Positions 19,501-27,644 of a stretch of DNA of 64,000 nt are shown here, piece after piece. A model generated the notes under the pieces. The model had not been told where the DNA came from, did no database searches, and worked only from the letters and a program-made list of their open reading frames with translations. Both the position numbers and the translations under genes were made by a program. This DNA comes from Sinorhizobium americanum (GTDB lineage: Bacteria > Pseudomonadota > Alphaproteobacteria > Rhizobiales > Rhizobiaceae), in contig NZ_LNQC01000081.1 in the NCBI RefSeq assembly GCF_001651855.1, forward strand, positions 124,001 through 188,000, written 5' to 3'. The stretch's first letter is position 1. Each line of letters begins with the position of its first letter.

Positions 19501-19854
19501 ATCACCGCGGATGCGGTCGATCGCGTCCTTCACATCCTGCACGGCCTGCGCCGTCGGCACTTCCATGCGGAAGATGACAGCGGTGGTTGAACTGCCGTCG
19601 GTGATCGTCGATTCGATGTGGTCGACGCCGGAGACACCGGCGACCGCGTCCTCGATCTCCTTGGTGACCTGGGTCTCGAGCTCGGCAGGCGCGGCGCCGC
19701 TCTGGGCGACGGCGACCGAGACGATCGGCACGTCGATGTTCGGGAAGCGGGTAATCGGCAGCGAATTGAAGGACTGCCAGCCGAGCACGACAAGCACGAA
19801 AAACGCCAGAATCGGTGCGACCGGATTGCGGATGGACCAGGCGGAGAAGTTCAT
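16543..19854 (-). CDS. RND multidrug efflux permease (AcrB/HAE1 type)
   Basis: Inner-membrane proton-driven pump of 1103 residues. The N-terminus NFSAWSIRNPVAPILAFFVLVVLG is the first membrane helix (given here as NFSAWSIRNP plus helix); the proton-relay segment ATGILVDDAIVEIENI in the fourth helix keeps its paired aspartates; the second half has KNAILLVDFGIEMM and GSFRAPMAIAVIGG. Large periplasmic loops follow helices 1 and 7. A coiled C-terminal tail is predicted from the Leu/Glu-rich end. The ATG at 19854 is chosen over an upstream TTG that would overlap the previous stop. It follows the adaptor gene by 14 bases; no outer-membrane channel gene is in the window. Confidence 0.95.
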   Translation of the reverse strand: MNFSAWSIRNPVAPILAFFVLVVLGWQSFNSLPITRFPNIDVPIVSVAVAQSGAAPAELETQVTKEIEDAVAGVSGVDHIESTITDGSSTTAVIFRMEVPTAQAVQDVKDAIDRIRGDLPTSIEEPIVSKVDVEGQAIQTFSVSSPGMTLEELSWFVDDTIKRAIQGQSGIGRIDRYGGSDREVRIELDEDRLNSFGITAADVNGQLRRMNMDLGSGRGQVGGSEQAIRTLGDARDVSQLANTMVSLPNGRFVRLSELGKVTDTYEEPKSFSRFNGHPGVTFAVFRAKGASEVSVAETVAKTLDEIRAKHPDVTIEMVDDSVYYTYGNYEAAIHTLIEGALLAVVVVMLFLRNWRATLISAVALPLSAIPTFWVMELLGFSLNLVSFLAMTLATGILVDDAIVEIENIERHIRMGKSPYKAAIEAADEIGLAVIATTFTIIAVFVPVSFMPGIPGQYFIQFGLTVAVSVFFSLLVARFITPVMAAYLMKPTDVGGHHDDDGFMMRQYMHVVRFTTKRWYTRYSTLLVAIALSVGSVIALLVFVPGSFLPPEDNSRVSLSIELPPDAMLADTERTTTEIYNRIKDIDGVENVFVLGGASPKGDLELRRAAVTVLLKKLDHSLVNKVVNDVIGRTPVIGEYLPKLPPAGRTKPQSQIEKEILARLQSIPDLRVTKLNDRGERDLSFNLLSSNEADLDRAVAILEAKLRRDPSLANVSPDGALPRPELQIRPRDEQMSRLGITTAQISEVIRVATIGDIDALLTKIALDGRLIPIRVQLNRDFRTDLAAIRNLKVQTASGATVPLSSVADINYAEGPSSIKRYDRYRVVKLGADLPVGVALDTASARFKATAADANLPATVEFLESGDAEVQAEMQQSFGNAMLLGLMMVLVVLILLFKDVIQPFTILFSLPLAIGGVAAALILTQNALSMPVLIGILMLMGIVTKNAILLVDFGIEMMHHGMDRTLAMVEAGRKRARPIVMTSIAMSAGMLPSALGVGEGGSFRAPMAIAVIGGIIVSTVLSLVVVPSFFLIMDDLSRLLAWVFGRMVGKKEEEDLPLDREALSKLAAEQGTTIESLEERVKALEAERRGKSDRKVISHPALAAE

Positions 19855-19868
19855 GGTCTCTGTTCCCG

Positions 19869-21056
19869 TCAATTGGTTATCGGCTGGTCGGACTTGACCG
19901 GATTGATCCGGTCGCCGTCACGCACATAGGCGCCGGCCTTGGCCACGGCCTGCTCGCCCGGCTTGAGGCCGGAAAGGATCTCGACGAACTGCCCGTCCTG
20001 AATGCCGGTCTCGACCGGAACCAGGCGCACGATACCGTTTTCGACCTTGCGCACGATGGTCTTGCCGTCTTCCGATGTAACGGCGGTTTGCGGCAAGACG
20101 ACAGTCTGCTTCTCTTCGACCGTGATCACCGCACTCGCATACATCCCGGCGCGCGCCTCGGTCGTGTCGGTCAGGCTGATATGAACCTTGCCGAGGCGCG
20201 TGTCGGCATCGACTGTCGGCGCGATCAGGCGGATCTTGCCCTCGACCGTCGCATTGCTTCCGGCGAGCTTCACCGTTGCCGGCTGCCCGACGGCAAGCTT
20301 GACGATATCGGACTCGGCGACATCGGCCTTCATCTCGATCGCACCGTCGCGGATCATCGCGAAGAGCGGCTCGCCATTGCCGCTGGCGATCGCGCCGACC
20401 TTGGCGTTCTTGGCCGAGATCACGCCGCTGACCGGCGCCTTCACCTCGGTGCGGGCAAGCCTGAGGTCGATATCGTCGATCTGCGTCTGGACAACCTTGA
20501 TGTCCGCTCTCGCAACGCCCACCGATTGCTCAGCCGAGCGAAGGCGGGCGCGCGTGGCGGCGGCGAGTGCCTTCAGGCGGTCCGCTTCGGCGGTCGATAC
20601 AGTGCCGTTCTCCGAAAGCCGTACGGCGCGATCGGCGACGCGCGTCGCCTCTTCGGAATTCGCGGTCGCTTCGGCAAGCTGCGCGTTGAGCTGTGCCAGC
20701 GAGGCTTCCGCCTTGGCGAGATTGGCTTCGAACTGGCTCTTCTGCAGGAGCAGCGCGTCATCGTTGAGAACGATGAGGATGCTACCCGCCTCGACGCGGT
20801 CGCCGACATCGACATTCAACGAGCGGATCGAAAGCCCGTCGACGAGCGGTGCGACATAGGTTTCCTCGACCGCCTCGATCGAGCCGGTGGCAAGGACCCG
20901 GTCGCTGATCTTGCCTTCTGCCGCTTCCGTCACAACGATCGATGGCAGTGCCTGCGGCGGCTGCGGCTTTGCGGCCTCCTCGGCCGATACGCCCGAAAAT
21001 GCGCCCAGCGTGATTGCTACGCATGCACCGAGAAGAGGAAGAAGTTTCTGAGCCAT
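19869..21056 (-). CDS. RND efflux periplasmic adaptor (membrane fusion protein)
   Basis: 395 residues starting at the ATG at 21056, followed by a signal peptide (MAQKLLPLLGACVAITLGAF, cleavage near VSAEE). It has the lipoyl halves (ATGSIEAVEETYVAPLVDG and VKAPVSGVISAKNAKVG), an alpha-hairpin rich in Ala/Leu/Glu between them, and the beta-barrel. It links the pump permease to an outer-membrane channel. Operon with the RND gene. No adjacent TetR regulator is present, unlike many such systems. Confidence 0.93.
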   Translation of the reverse strand: MAQKLLPLLGACVAITLGAFSGVSAEEAAKPQPPQALPSIVVTEAAEGKISDRVLATGSIEAVEETYVAPLVDGLSIRSLNVDVGDRVEAGSILIVLNDDALLLQKSQFEANLAKAEASLAQLNAQLAEATANSEEATRVADRAVRLSENGTVSTAEADRLKALAAATRARLRSAEQSVGVARADIKVVQTQIDDIDLRLARTEVKAPVSGVISAKNAKVGAIASGNGEPLFAMIRDGAIEMKADVAESDIVKLAVGQPATVKLAGSNATVEGKIRLIAPTVDADTRLGKVHISLTDTTEARAGMYASAVITVEEKQTVVLPQTAVTSEDGKTIVRKVENGIVRLVPVETGIQDGQFVEILSGLKPGEQAVAKAGAYVRDGDRINPVKSDQPITN

Positions 21057-21425
21057 CGGCCTATCGTCCTGACAGAAGTAAATCATGCTGCCTCGCCGCT
21101 CATCAAGGGCGAAGCTCCGCCTGCAATCATGCTATTTCCTGCGTGTTCCGCCCGGTATCGCGATCCACGCACTCGCAAATGTCCGACCCAAGGTCTCAAA
21201 CCGCAGGCGCCGGCAGGGAGAGATTTGCTCAAGGAGGTGAGTTCAACGAAAACTGGTTCCTCCCTGCACCCGCTCTCCAGTCAAACGTTCCGGGCTATGT
21301 AAGCGCGGTAGCAAATGCTTACAAGGGCCAAGAAGCGATGGTGCCTCAATATTTTTTGTCCGCCGTCTTTTGCGAGGCTATAGTGGGGCGAGCTAAATGC
21401 AAGCTTAACAACCGGGACGAGTTGT
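21057..21425. other. Intergenic region upstream of the efflux operon
   Basis: About 370 bases with no convincing gene. It must hold the efflux operon promoter, reading left, but no clear -35/-10 pair or palindrome stood out. Open frames across it have no start signals or family features. Confidence 0.5.
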
Positions 21426-21429
21426 CAAA

Positions 21430-21456
21430 AGGCGCGCGGCATACTGCCGCGCGCCT
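21430..21456 (-). terminator. Terminator of the NMT1-type ABC transporter operon
   Basis: A perfect 11-bp stem AGGCGCGCGGC (21430-21440) / GCCGCGCGCCT (21446-21456) with a five-base loop. On the minus strand it runs into TTTTG. It begins 25 bases after the stop of the binding-protein gene. Confidence 0.85.
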
Positions 21457-21480
21457 CTCAATCGGTCCTGCTGCCGCAGT

Positions 21481-22473
21481 TTACTTCAGCGCTGCGTCGG
21501 TGATCTCATGAGTCCAGGCGCCTTCCGGTTCCTTGGAGATCACCGGATCGGAGCCGCCGGAGAGCAGGGACTGGACCGTACGCTTGTAGTCGGCCTCGTC
21601 GAGCGCGCCGTTCGAACCCGCCGTCAGCTTGGCGATTTCGCCCATCATGCGCTTCTGGTGCTTTTCCGTCTGGGCACCGGTGGAGTCGTTTTCGAGCACG
21701 ATGTCCGCCGCTTCGTCCGGATTCTCCTCGGCATATTTCCAGCCCTTCATCGATGCGCGGACGAACTTCACCATCTTTTCCTTGAAGGCCGCATCCTTGA
21801 GCTTGTCCTCGAGGACATAGAGGCCGTCCTCGAGGGTGGCTACGCCCTGGTCTTCGTATTTGAAGGTGACGAGATCCTCCGCCTTGATGCCCGCGTCGAT
21901 GACCTGCCAATATTCATTGTAGGTCATGGTCGAAATGCAGGCCGCCTGCTTCTGGATCAGCGGGTCGACGTTGAAGCCCTGCTTCAGGACGGTCACGCCG
22001 TTCGGGCCGCCATCGGTTGGGATTTTCAGTTGCGCCATCCAGGAGAGGAACGGGTACTCGTTGCCGAAGAACCAGACGCCGAGCGTCTTGCCCTTGAAAT
22101 CCTCGGGAGTCTTCACGCCCGATTCCTTGAGACAGGTGAGCATCATGCCGGATTTCTTGAACGGCTGGGCGATGTTGACGAGCGGCACGCCCTTTTCGCG
22201 GGTGGCGAGAGCGGACGGCATCCAGTCGACAATGACGTCGGCGCCGCCGCCGGCGATCACCTGCGGCGGAGCAATGTCCGGACCGCCGGGCTTGATGTCG
22301 ACGTCGAGGCTCTCTTCCTCGTAAAACCCCTTGTCCTTGGCGACGTAGTAGCCGGCGAACTGGGCCTGCGTCACCCATTTCAATTGCAGCGTGACCTTGT
22401 CGGCGGCATTGGCGTGGAAGGCGGCAAGCGAAAAGACGCCCGCTGCCAGCAGAGATGCAAGTTTTTTGTTCAT
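21481..22473 (-). CDS. NMT1/THI5-like ABC transporter substrate-binding protein, probably for pyrimidines
   Basis: 330 residues with a signal peptide cleaved after about residue 23 (FHANA). The mature start KVTLQLKWVTQAQFAGYYVAKDKGFY is typical of the NMT1/ThiY-like family (first part KVTLQLKWVTQAQFAGYY). The family binds pyrimidine precursors, pyrimidines, riboflavin or sulfonates. Last gene of a five-gene minus-strand operon (ATPase, GNAT, two permeases, binding protein) next to reductive pyrimidine catabolism genes, so uracil, thymine or dihydropyrimidine uptake is the best inference. Confidence 0.88.
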   Translation of the reverse strand: MNKKLASLLAAGVFSLAAFHANAADKVTLQLKWVTQAQFAGYYVAKDKGFYEEESLDVDIKPGGPDIAPPQVIAGGGADVIVDWMPSALATREKGVPLVNIAQPFKKSGMMLTCLKESGVKTPEDFKGKTLGVWFFGNEYPFLSWMAQLKIPTDGGPNGVTVLKQGFNVDPLIQKQAACISTMTYNEYWQVIDAGIKAEDLVTFKYEDQGVATLEDGLYVLEDKLKDAAFKEKMVKFVRASMKGWKYAEENPDEAADIVLENDSTGAQTEKHQKRMMGEIAKLTAGSNGALDEADYKRTVQSLLSGGSDPVISKEPEGAWTHEITDAALK

Positions 22474-22502
22474 GTCAGTTCCCTCTTATCATTGCTTGAT
22501 TG

Positions 22503-23372
22503 TCAGGCTCGGCCACTGCGGATGGACGGATGCCAGAAGGTGACGGCGCGCTCGATGAGCGCGACCACCCCGTAGAAGGCGGAGCCAGCCACCGCCGCAA
22601 CGGCGATTTCGGCCCAGACCATGTCGACGTTCATGCGCCCCACTTCCGTGGAGATCCGGAAACCCATGCCGACAATGGGCGTTCCGAAAAACTCGGCCAC
22701 AATCGCGCCGATCAGCGCCAGCGTCGAGTTAATCTTGAGTGCGTTGAAAATGAATGGCCACGCAGCGGGCAGCCGCAGCTTGATGAGCGTCTGCCACCAG
22801 GTGGCGGCATAGGTGCGCATCAGGTCGCGCTCCATATGGCTCGCGGTGGCAAGGCCCGACACGGTGTTCACCAGCATCGGGAAGAAGGTCATGATGACGA
22901 CCACGGCGACCTTCGACTGCCAGTCGAAGCCGAACCACATGACCATGATCGGCGCGACGCCAATGACGGGGAGGGCGGAAACGAAGTTGCCGAGCGGCAG
23001 CAGACCTTTCTGCAGGAAGGGGGAGCGGTCGATGAGGATCGCCACCAGGAAACCGAGGCCGCAGCCGAGCGCATAGCCGGTCAGCACGGATTTCAGGAAG
23101 GTCTGGCGGAAATCGGCCGCAAGCGTCGGCAGCGAATTGACGAGCCGCTCCCAGATCATCGATGGTGCCGGCAGCAGCACGGAGGGAACCGCAAAGCCGC
23201 GGACGATGCCTTCCCACAGGACCAGGATCGTGACGCCGAAGATGAGCGGCACCGCGAAGCGCGCCGCACTGTTCGCCGCTTCGCTCTCAAAGCGCTGGCG
23301 GACCAGCCATTCGTTGACGGCCCAGGCGATCAGCCAGAAGAAAACAGCGCCGGCGAGAGCGGGAAGATTCAT
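22503..23372 (-). CDS. ABC transporter permease (second of pair)
   Basis: 289 residues with about six membrane helices and a BPD_transp_1 domain. The coupling-helix region HMERDLMRTYAATWWQTL precedes RLPAAWPFIFNALK, the EAA-loop equivalent. The start at 23372 overlaps the previous permease stop by ATGA; an open frame running further upstream is in the neighbouring gene. It pairs with the permease at 23369-24253 to form the membrane channel. Confidence 0.9.
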   Translation of the reverse strand: MNLPALAGAVFFWLIAWAVNEWLVRQRFESEAANSAARFAVPLIFGVTILVLWEGIVRGFAVPSVLLPAPSMIWERLVNSLPTLAADFRQTFLKSVLTGYALGCGLGFLVAILIDRSPFLQKGLLPLGNFVSALPVIGVAPIMVMWFGFDWQSKVAVVVIMTFFPMLVNTVSGLATASHMERDLMRTYAATWWQTLIKLRLPAAWPFIFNALKINSTLALIGAIVAEFFGTPIVGMGFRISTEVGRMNVDMVWAEIAVAAVAGSAFYGVVALIERAVTFWHPSIRSGRA

Positions 23373-24253
23373 GGCTTGGCTCCCATGCGCTTGAGGACGG
23401 CGGTGTGCGCGAAACCGACGACCATGACGAGAACTGCCGCAAGGGCAGCCGCCATGAACAATGCCGCCCAGATCTGCACGGTCTGGCCGTAATAGGAGCC
23501 TGCAAGCAGCCGCGCACCGAGCCCCGCCACGGCCCCGGTCGGCAGTTCGCCGACAATGGCGCCGACGAGCGAGATGGCGACGGCGACCTTTAGCGAGGTG
23601 AAGAGATAGGGCATGGAGGAGGGCCAGCGCAGCTTCCAGAAGGTCTGCGCCGCCGAGGCATTGTAGGTATGCATCAGGTCGAGCTGGATCGTTTCGGGAC
23701 TGCGCAATCCCTTGACCATGCCGACCACCACCGGGAAGAACGACAGATAGGTGGAGATCAACGCCTTCGGCAAGAGGCCGGCGATGCCGATCGCATTCAA
23801 GACGACGATGATCATCGGCGCGATCGCCAGGATCGGGATCGTCTGGCTGGCGATCACCCAGGGCATCAGCGAGCGGTCCATGGCGCGATTGTGAACGATG
23901 CCAACGGCGAGAAGCACGCCGAGTGCGGCGCCGATGCCGAAGCCGAGCAGGGTGGCCGACAGCGTGATCCATGCGTGATAGACGAGGCTGCGCTTCGAGG
24001 TGATCGCCTTGTTGACGGTCGTGTCCCAGATTTCGGCGATGACCTGGTGCGGCGCTGGCAGCACCGGTCTTTCCTGCGCCATTGTGTTCCTGACGAGGTC
24101 GGAATACGCGATCTCGGTGCCGGCGCGCGCCGCCGTGTCGCGCTCGAAGGGCGCGTTGAGGAAGATGACGGCGACGTACCAGACGGCGATCAGAAGCAGG
24201 ACGACGGTGGAGATCGGGACGAGCTTGTCGCGGAGGAAGCTGGGTTTATACAT
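23369..24253 (-). CDS. ABC transporter permease (first of pair)
   Basis: 294 residues. A first membrane helix near VVLLLIAVWYVAVIFL is followed by a periplasmic insert, then the transport domain with WVIASQTIPILAIAPMI and the EAA-like LDLMHTYNASAAQTFWKL. The start at 24253 overlaps the end of the upstream acetyltransferase gene by eight bases, and the stop overlaps the second permease. The inserted segment between helices 1 and 2 is longer than in the partner. Confidence 0.9.
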   Translation of the reverse strand: MYKPSFLRDKLVPISTVVLLLIAVWYVAVIFLNAPFERDTAARAGTEIAYSDLVRNTMAQERPVLPAPHQVIAEIWDTTVNKAITSKRSLVYHAWITLSATLLGFGIGAALGVLLAVGIVHNRAMDRSLMPWVIASQTIPILAIAPMIIVVLNAIGIAGLLPKALISTYLSFFPVVVGMVKGLRSPETIQLDLMHTYNASAAQTFWKLRWPSSMPYLFTSLKVAVAISLVGAIVGELPTGAVAGLGARLLAGSYYGQTVQIWAALFMAAALAAVLVMVVGFAHTAVLKRMGAKP

Positions 24254-24749
24254 CACTGCCTCCGGTCCCAAGTATCGCCTCTTTTGAGGCGAGGGGGCGC
24301 CAAAGATAGAGAATATCCGGCAAGCCTTCCTCGTTGTCGCCGCTCGTTCGGCGTATCGGCACGAAGCCCTGGCGTTGGTAAAAGCGCTGGGCGCGGGCAT
24401 TTTCTGCAAAGGTCCAAAGCTTGAGCTCGCCCTTTGCCCGCCTCTTCGCTTCGCTGAGTAGGGCAGCCCCGATTCCCGCGCCCCTGTGGGATGGATCGAG
24501 ATAGAGCGCCGACACAAATCGCTCCTCGGCGAGCGCGAGAAAGCCTGCAATTTCGCCTTGGGACTCGGCAATGATGACCGTGCCGTTTGCAAAGAGCGTT
24601 TCCCGGTAATGGCGCTCTACATCCTCGGGCGCATGGATCCTCGGCATCCAGACCGTAGCATCCACCCAGCGATTGAAGATGTCGGCGCAGGCTTTCATGT
24701 CCGCCAAGGTTGCATCCCGACAGCGAACTTGGGCGGCACTATTCATCAT
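24246..24749 (-). CDS. GNAT-family N-acetyltransferase inside an ABC transporter operon
   Basis: 167 residues. The acetyl-CoA-binding motif A reads SALYLDPSHRGAGIGAALL, followed by LWTFAENARAQRFYQRQGF, which is the usual motif B. It overlaps the ATPase gene upstream by eleven bases and the permease downstream by eight, so translation is tightly linked to the transporter. Substrate unknown; a small amine made from the imported compound (such as beta-alanine from uracil) is a speculative possibility. Confidence 0.88.
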   Translation of the reverse strand: MMNSAAQVRCRDATLADMKACADIFNRWVDATVWMPRIHAPEDVERHYRETLFANGTVIIAESQGEIAGFLALAEERFVSALYLDPSHRGAGIGAALLSEAKRRAKGELKLWTFAENARAQRFYQRQGFVPIRRTSGDNEEGLPDILYLWRPLASKEAILGTGGSDV

Positions 24750-25530
24750 AGCTGTGCCCCGCCCTGAGTCCCTCGCGCACCCGGTGGGCGATCTCCAGAA
24801 ACTCCGGCGTTTCGCGGATGCCGAGCGGCCGTTCCCTCGGCAGCGTCGATTCGATGATGTCGGTCACCCGGCCGGGGCGCGGGCTCATCACGACGATCTT
24901 GGTCGAGAGGTAGACGGCCTCCGGGATCGAATGGGTGACGAAACAGATCGTCTTGTCGGTGCGCGCCCAGAGCTTCAGGAGCTGTTCGTTCAGGTGGTCG
25001 CGAACGATTTCGTCGAGGGCGCCGAAAGGCTCGTCCATCAGCAGCAGGTCGGCGTCGAAGGCGAGCGCGCGGGCAATCGAGGCGCGCTGCTGCATGCCGC
25101 CGGAAAGCTGCCATGGGTATTTCTTGCCGAAGCCCGTGAGGTTGACGAGCTCCAGCGTCCGTTCGATGCGCGCCTTCTGCTCGTGCCCGGAATGGCCCAT
25201 GATCTCGAGCGGCAGCGCGATGTTCTTCTCGATCGTCCGCCAGGGATAGAGCGCCGCCGCCTGGAACACGTAGCCATAGGCGCGATTGTGGCGGGCCTCT
25301 TCCGGAGTCATCCCGTTGACGGTGATCGCTCCGGCGGTCGGCGTCTCGAGGTCGGCGATGATGCGCAGGAATGTCGTCTTGCCGCACCCCGAAGGGCCGA
25401 TGAAGGAGACGAAGTCGCCCTTGGCGACGTCGAGGTTCACGCCTGTGAGCGCATTGACCGGTCCGTCGCTGGTCTGAAACGTCAGGCCGAGATTTCGGGC
25501 CGAGACCACGGAGGCGGGATTGGATGTCAT
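24739..25530 (-). CDS. ABC transporter ATP-binding protein
   Basis: 263 residues of the NrtD/SsuB/TauB type. Walker A GPSGCGKTT, signature LSGGMQQRASIARA, Walker B ADLLLMDEPFGALD, and the switch histidine in CFVTHSI. The ATG at 25530 is chosen; a longer in-frame extension to 25668 has no family similarity and would run through the cupin gene on the other strand. First gene of the transporter operon, divergent from the cupin gene. Confidence 0.93.
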   Translation of the reverse strand: MTSNPASVVSARNLGLTFQTSDGPVNALTGVNLDVAKGDFVSFIGPSGCGKTTFLRIIADLETPTAGAITVNGMTPEEARHNRAYGYVFQAAALYPWRTIEKNIALPLEIMGHSGHEQKARIERTLELVNLTGFGKKYPWQLSGGMQQRASIARALAFDADLLLMDEPFGALDEIVRDHLNEQLLKLWARTDKTICFVTHSIPEAVYLSTKIVVMSPRPGRVTDIIESTLPRERPLGIRETPEFLEIAHRVREGLRAGHSYDE

Positions 25531-25651
25531 GGATGGATTCTCATTATGTCTTGCCTGTGCCAGACTGCTATCGGGGCCAGCAACTTGCAATCGCGGATTT
25601 GCCGCAGAAGGCTCCTGTTCAAGGTTTTTCAGCGAATTCTGGAGAACGGTC

Positions 25652-26086
25652 ATGTCTCGATCATCCAATCCTGGCTGTCGCGTGGTGCGGCCGGGCAGTG
25701 GCTATGCCGGCAAGCAGGGGCTCAACTATTTCGAAGGCATTGCCGCGGAGACGGTGGGCTCCACCGGCATCTGCATGCATCTCTTGACCATGCCGCCCGG
25801 TGCGCGCGCCAAGGCGCATCTGCACGAGAGCCATGAGACGGCGATCTACGTGCTTGCCGGCGAGGCCCATACCTGGTTCGGCGACCGCCTCGAGGAGCAT
25901 GTGATCGTCAGGGCCGGCGAAATGTTCTACATTCCAGCCGGCGTGCCGCACCTGCCGGCGAACCTCTCGGGCGCACCTTGCACGGCGGTCATTGCCCGGA
26001 CAGATCCGAAGGAGCAGGAAAGCGTCGTGCTGCTGCCGGAACTCGACGGGCTGGTACCGGCCGATCCTCTCACACGTGGCGGGTGA
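25652..26086 (+). CDS. Single-domain cupin protein
   Basis: 144 residues. The first cupin motif is PPGARAKAHLHESHETAIYVLAG (metal ligands HLH, then E or H), the second GEMFYIPAGVPHLPAN with the last histidine ligand. GGAGAA precedes the ATG at 25652. It lies between the transporter operon (divergent) and the catabolic genes (convergent, 22 bases between stops). A role in the pyrimidine pathway, for example handling a pathway aldehyde or acid, is only suggested by position. Confidence 0.82.
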   Translation: MSRSSNPGCRVVRPGSGYAGKQGLNYFEGIAAETVGSTGICMHLLTMPPGARAKAHLHESHETAIYVLAGEAHTWFGDRLEEHVIVRAGEMFYIPAGVPHLPANLSGAPCTAVIARTDPKEQESVVLLPELDGLVPADPLTRGG

Positions 26087-26108
26087 CGAATGCAGCATCT
26101 GAAATCCG

Positions 26109-27563
26109 TCAGACGCCGGTTGCCGGAATGCCGCTGCGCTGCACGGCGCGCGGTGCGGTCACTTCCTTCCAGGTCGACAGCGCCGTGCTGACCGCCGGGA
26201 AGGGATCGCGCCGGACGAATTCGCCGTGGCCTTCCTGCGTCTTCACCGCCCCTTCCTCGATCGCGACGACGCCGCGCGTCAACGTGAAGCGGGGGAGGCC
26301 GGTGACGGTCTTGCCCTCGAAGACGTTGTAGTCGATCGCCGATTGCTGGCTGTTCGCCGCAATCGTCTTCGACCGTTTCGGATCCCAGACGACGAGGTCG
26401 GCATCGGCTCCGACGAGGATCGCGCCCTTCTTCGGATAGATGTTGAGGATCTTGGCGATGTTGGTGGACGTCACCGCGACGAATTCGTTCATGGTGATGC
26501 GGCCGGTATTGACGCCATAGGTCCAGAGCATCGGCATGCGGTCCTCGAGCCCGCCCGTGCCGTTGGGGATCTTGGTGAAATCGCCGACGCCGAAGCGCTT
26601 CTGCGCCGTCGTGAAGGCGCAATGGTCGGTCGCCACCACCTGCAGCGAACCGGAGGCAAGGCCTGCCCAAAGGCTGTCCTGATGCCGCTTGTTGCGGAAG
26701 GGCGGCGACATCACCCGGCGGGCCGCATGATCCCAGTCCTTGCTGAAATATTCCGTCTCGTCGAGCGTCAGATGCTGGATCAAGGGCTCGCCGAAGACGC
26801 GCATGCCCTTGGCGCGGGCCCGCCGGATCGCCTCATGCGCCTGCTCGCAGGAGGTATGGACGACATAGACGGGACAGCCGGCCATGTCGGCGATCATGAT
26901 GGCGCGGTTGGTGGCCTCGCCCTCGACCTCGGCCGGCCGCGAATAGGCGTGCGCCTCCGGGCCGCTATTGCCCTCGGCAAGGAGCTTCGCCTGAAGCTGG
27001 GCGACCACGTCGCCGTTTTCGGCGTGGACCAGCGGCAGGGCACCGAGCGCCGCGCAGCGCTGGAAGGAAGAGAACATCTCGTCGTCGTCCACCATCAGCG
27101 CGCCCTTATAGGCCATGAAGTGCTTGAAGGTGTTGATGCCCTTGTCCTTGACGATCGCCTCCATCTCGTTGAAGACCTGCTCGCTCCACCAGGTGATCGC
27201 CATGTGGAAGGAATAGTCGCAATTGGCGCGGGTCGATTTGTTGTCCCACATGGTCAGCGCCTCGAGCAGCGACTGGCCGGGCGAGGGGAGCGCGAAATCG
27301 ACGACCATGGTCGTGCCGCCGGCAAGCGCCGCCCTGGTGCCGCTTTCGAAATCGTCGGAGGAATAGGTGCCCATGAAGGGCATTTCGAGATGCGTGTGCG
27401 GATCGATGCCGCCCGGCATGATGTAGCAGCCGGTCGCATCCAGCGTCTCGGTGCCGGAGAGATTGGGCCCGATTTCAACGATCTTGCCGCCTTCGACCTT
27501 GACGTCGGCCTTGTAGGTCAGGTCGGCGGTAACGATGGTTCCACCCTTGATGACAGTGCTCAT
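26109..27563 (-). CDS. Dihydropyrimidinase (D-hydantoinase)
   Basis: Zinc amidohydrolase of 484 residues that opens dihydrouracil or dihydrothymine to the N-carbamoyl beta-amino acid. Metal ligands H56 and H58 in DPHTHLEM, the carbamylated lysine in the segment FKHFMAYKGALM, H in VHAENGD, and the aspartate in VVATDHCAF are in place. The ATG at 27563 is preferred to a TTG/GTG extension into the intergenic gap. Second step of the reductive pyrimidine pathway; the gene for step 3 lies just upstream on the same strand. Confidence 0.94.
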   Translation of the reverse strand: MSTVIKGGTIVTADLTYKADVKVEGGKIVEIGPNLSGTETLDATGCYIMPGGIDPHTHLEMPFMGTYSSDDFESGTRAALAGGTTMVVDFALPSPGQSLLEALTMWDNKSTRANCDYSFHMAITWWSEQVFNEMEAIVKDKGINTFKHFMAYKGALMVDDDEMFSSFQRCAALGALPLVHAENGDVVAQLQAKLLAEGNSGPEAHAYSRPAEVEGEATNRAIMIADMAGCPVYVVHTSCEQAHEAIRRARAKGMRVFGEPLIQHLTLDETEYFSKDWDHAARRVMSPPFRNKRHQDSLWAGLASGSLQVVATDHCAFTTAQKRFGVGDFTKIPNGTGGLEDRMPMLWTYGVNTGRITMNEFVAVTSTNIAKILNIYPKKGAILVGADADLVVWDPKRSKTIAANSQQSAIDYNVFEGKTVTGLPRFTLTRGVVAIEEGAVKTQEGHGEFVRRDPFPAVSTALSTWKEVTAPRAVQRSGIPATGV

Positions 27564-27644
27564 TGGATATCTTCCTCTGGATGGTGCTTCGGCGGCCGGA
27601 GCCACCAAGTAAAAAGGGCGGAACTTGTCGTCCCGCCCGCAAAC

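Noticed and set aside
18328-19590. Long open frame on the plus strand (about 420 codons) opposite the RND permease gene
   Set aside because: It is antisense to a complete, motif-rich RND gene; high GC with strong codon bias creates such mirror frames. No start signal, no family pattern, rich in His/Asp/Arg as typical for antisense translation.
21481-22473. Reading the NMT1-type binding protein as a thiamine-precursor (ThiY) transporter
   Set aside because: No thiamine genes and no THI-box-like leader are nearby, whereas dihydropyrimidine genes are adjacent; pyrimidine uptake fits better, though not proven.
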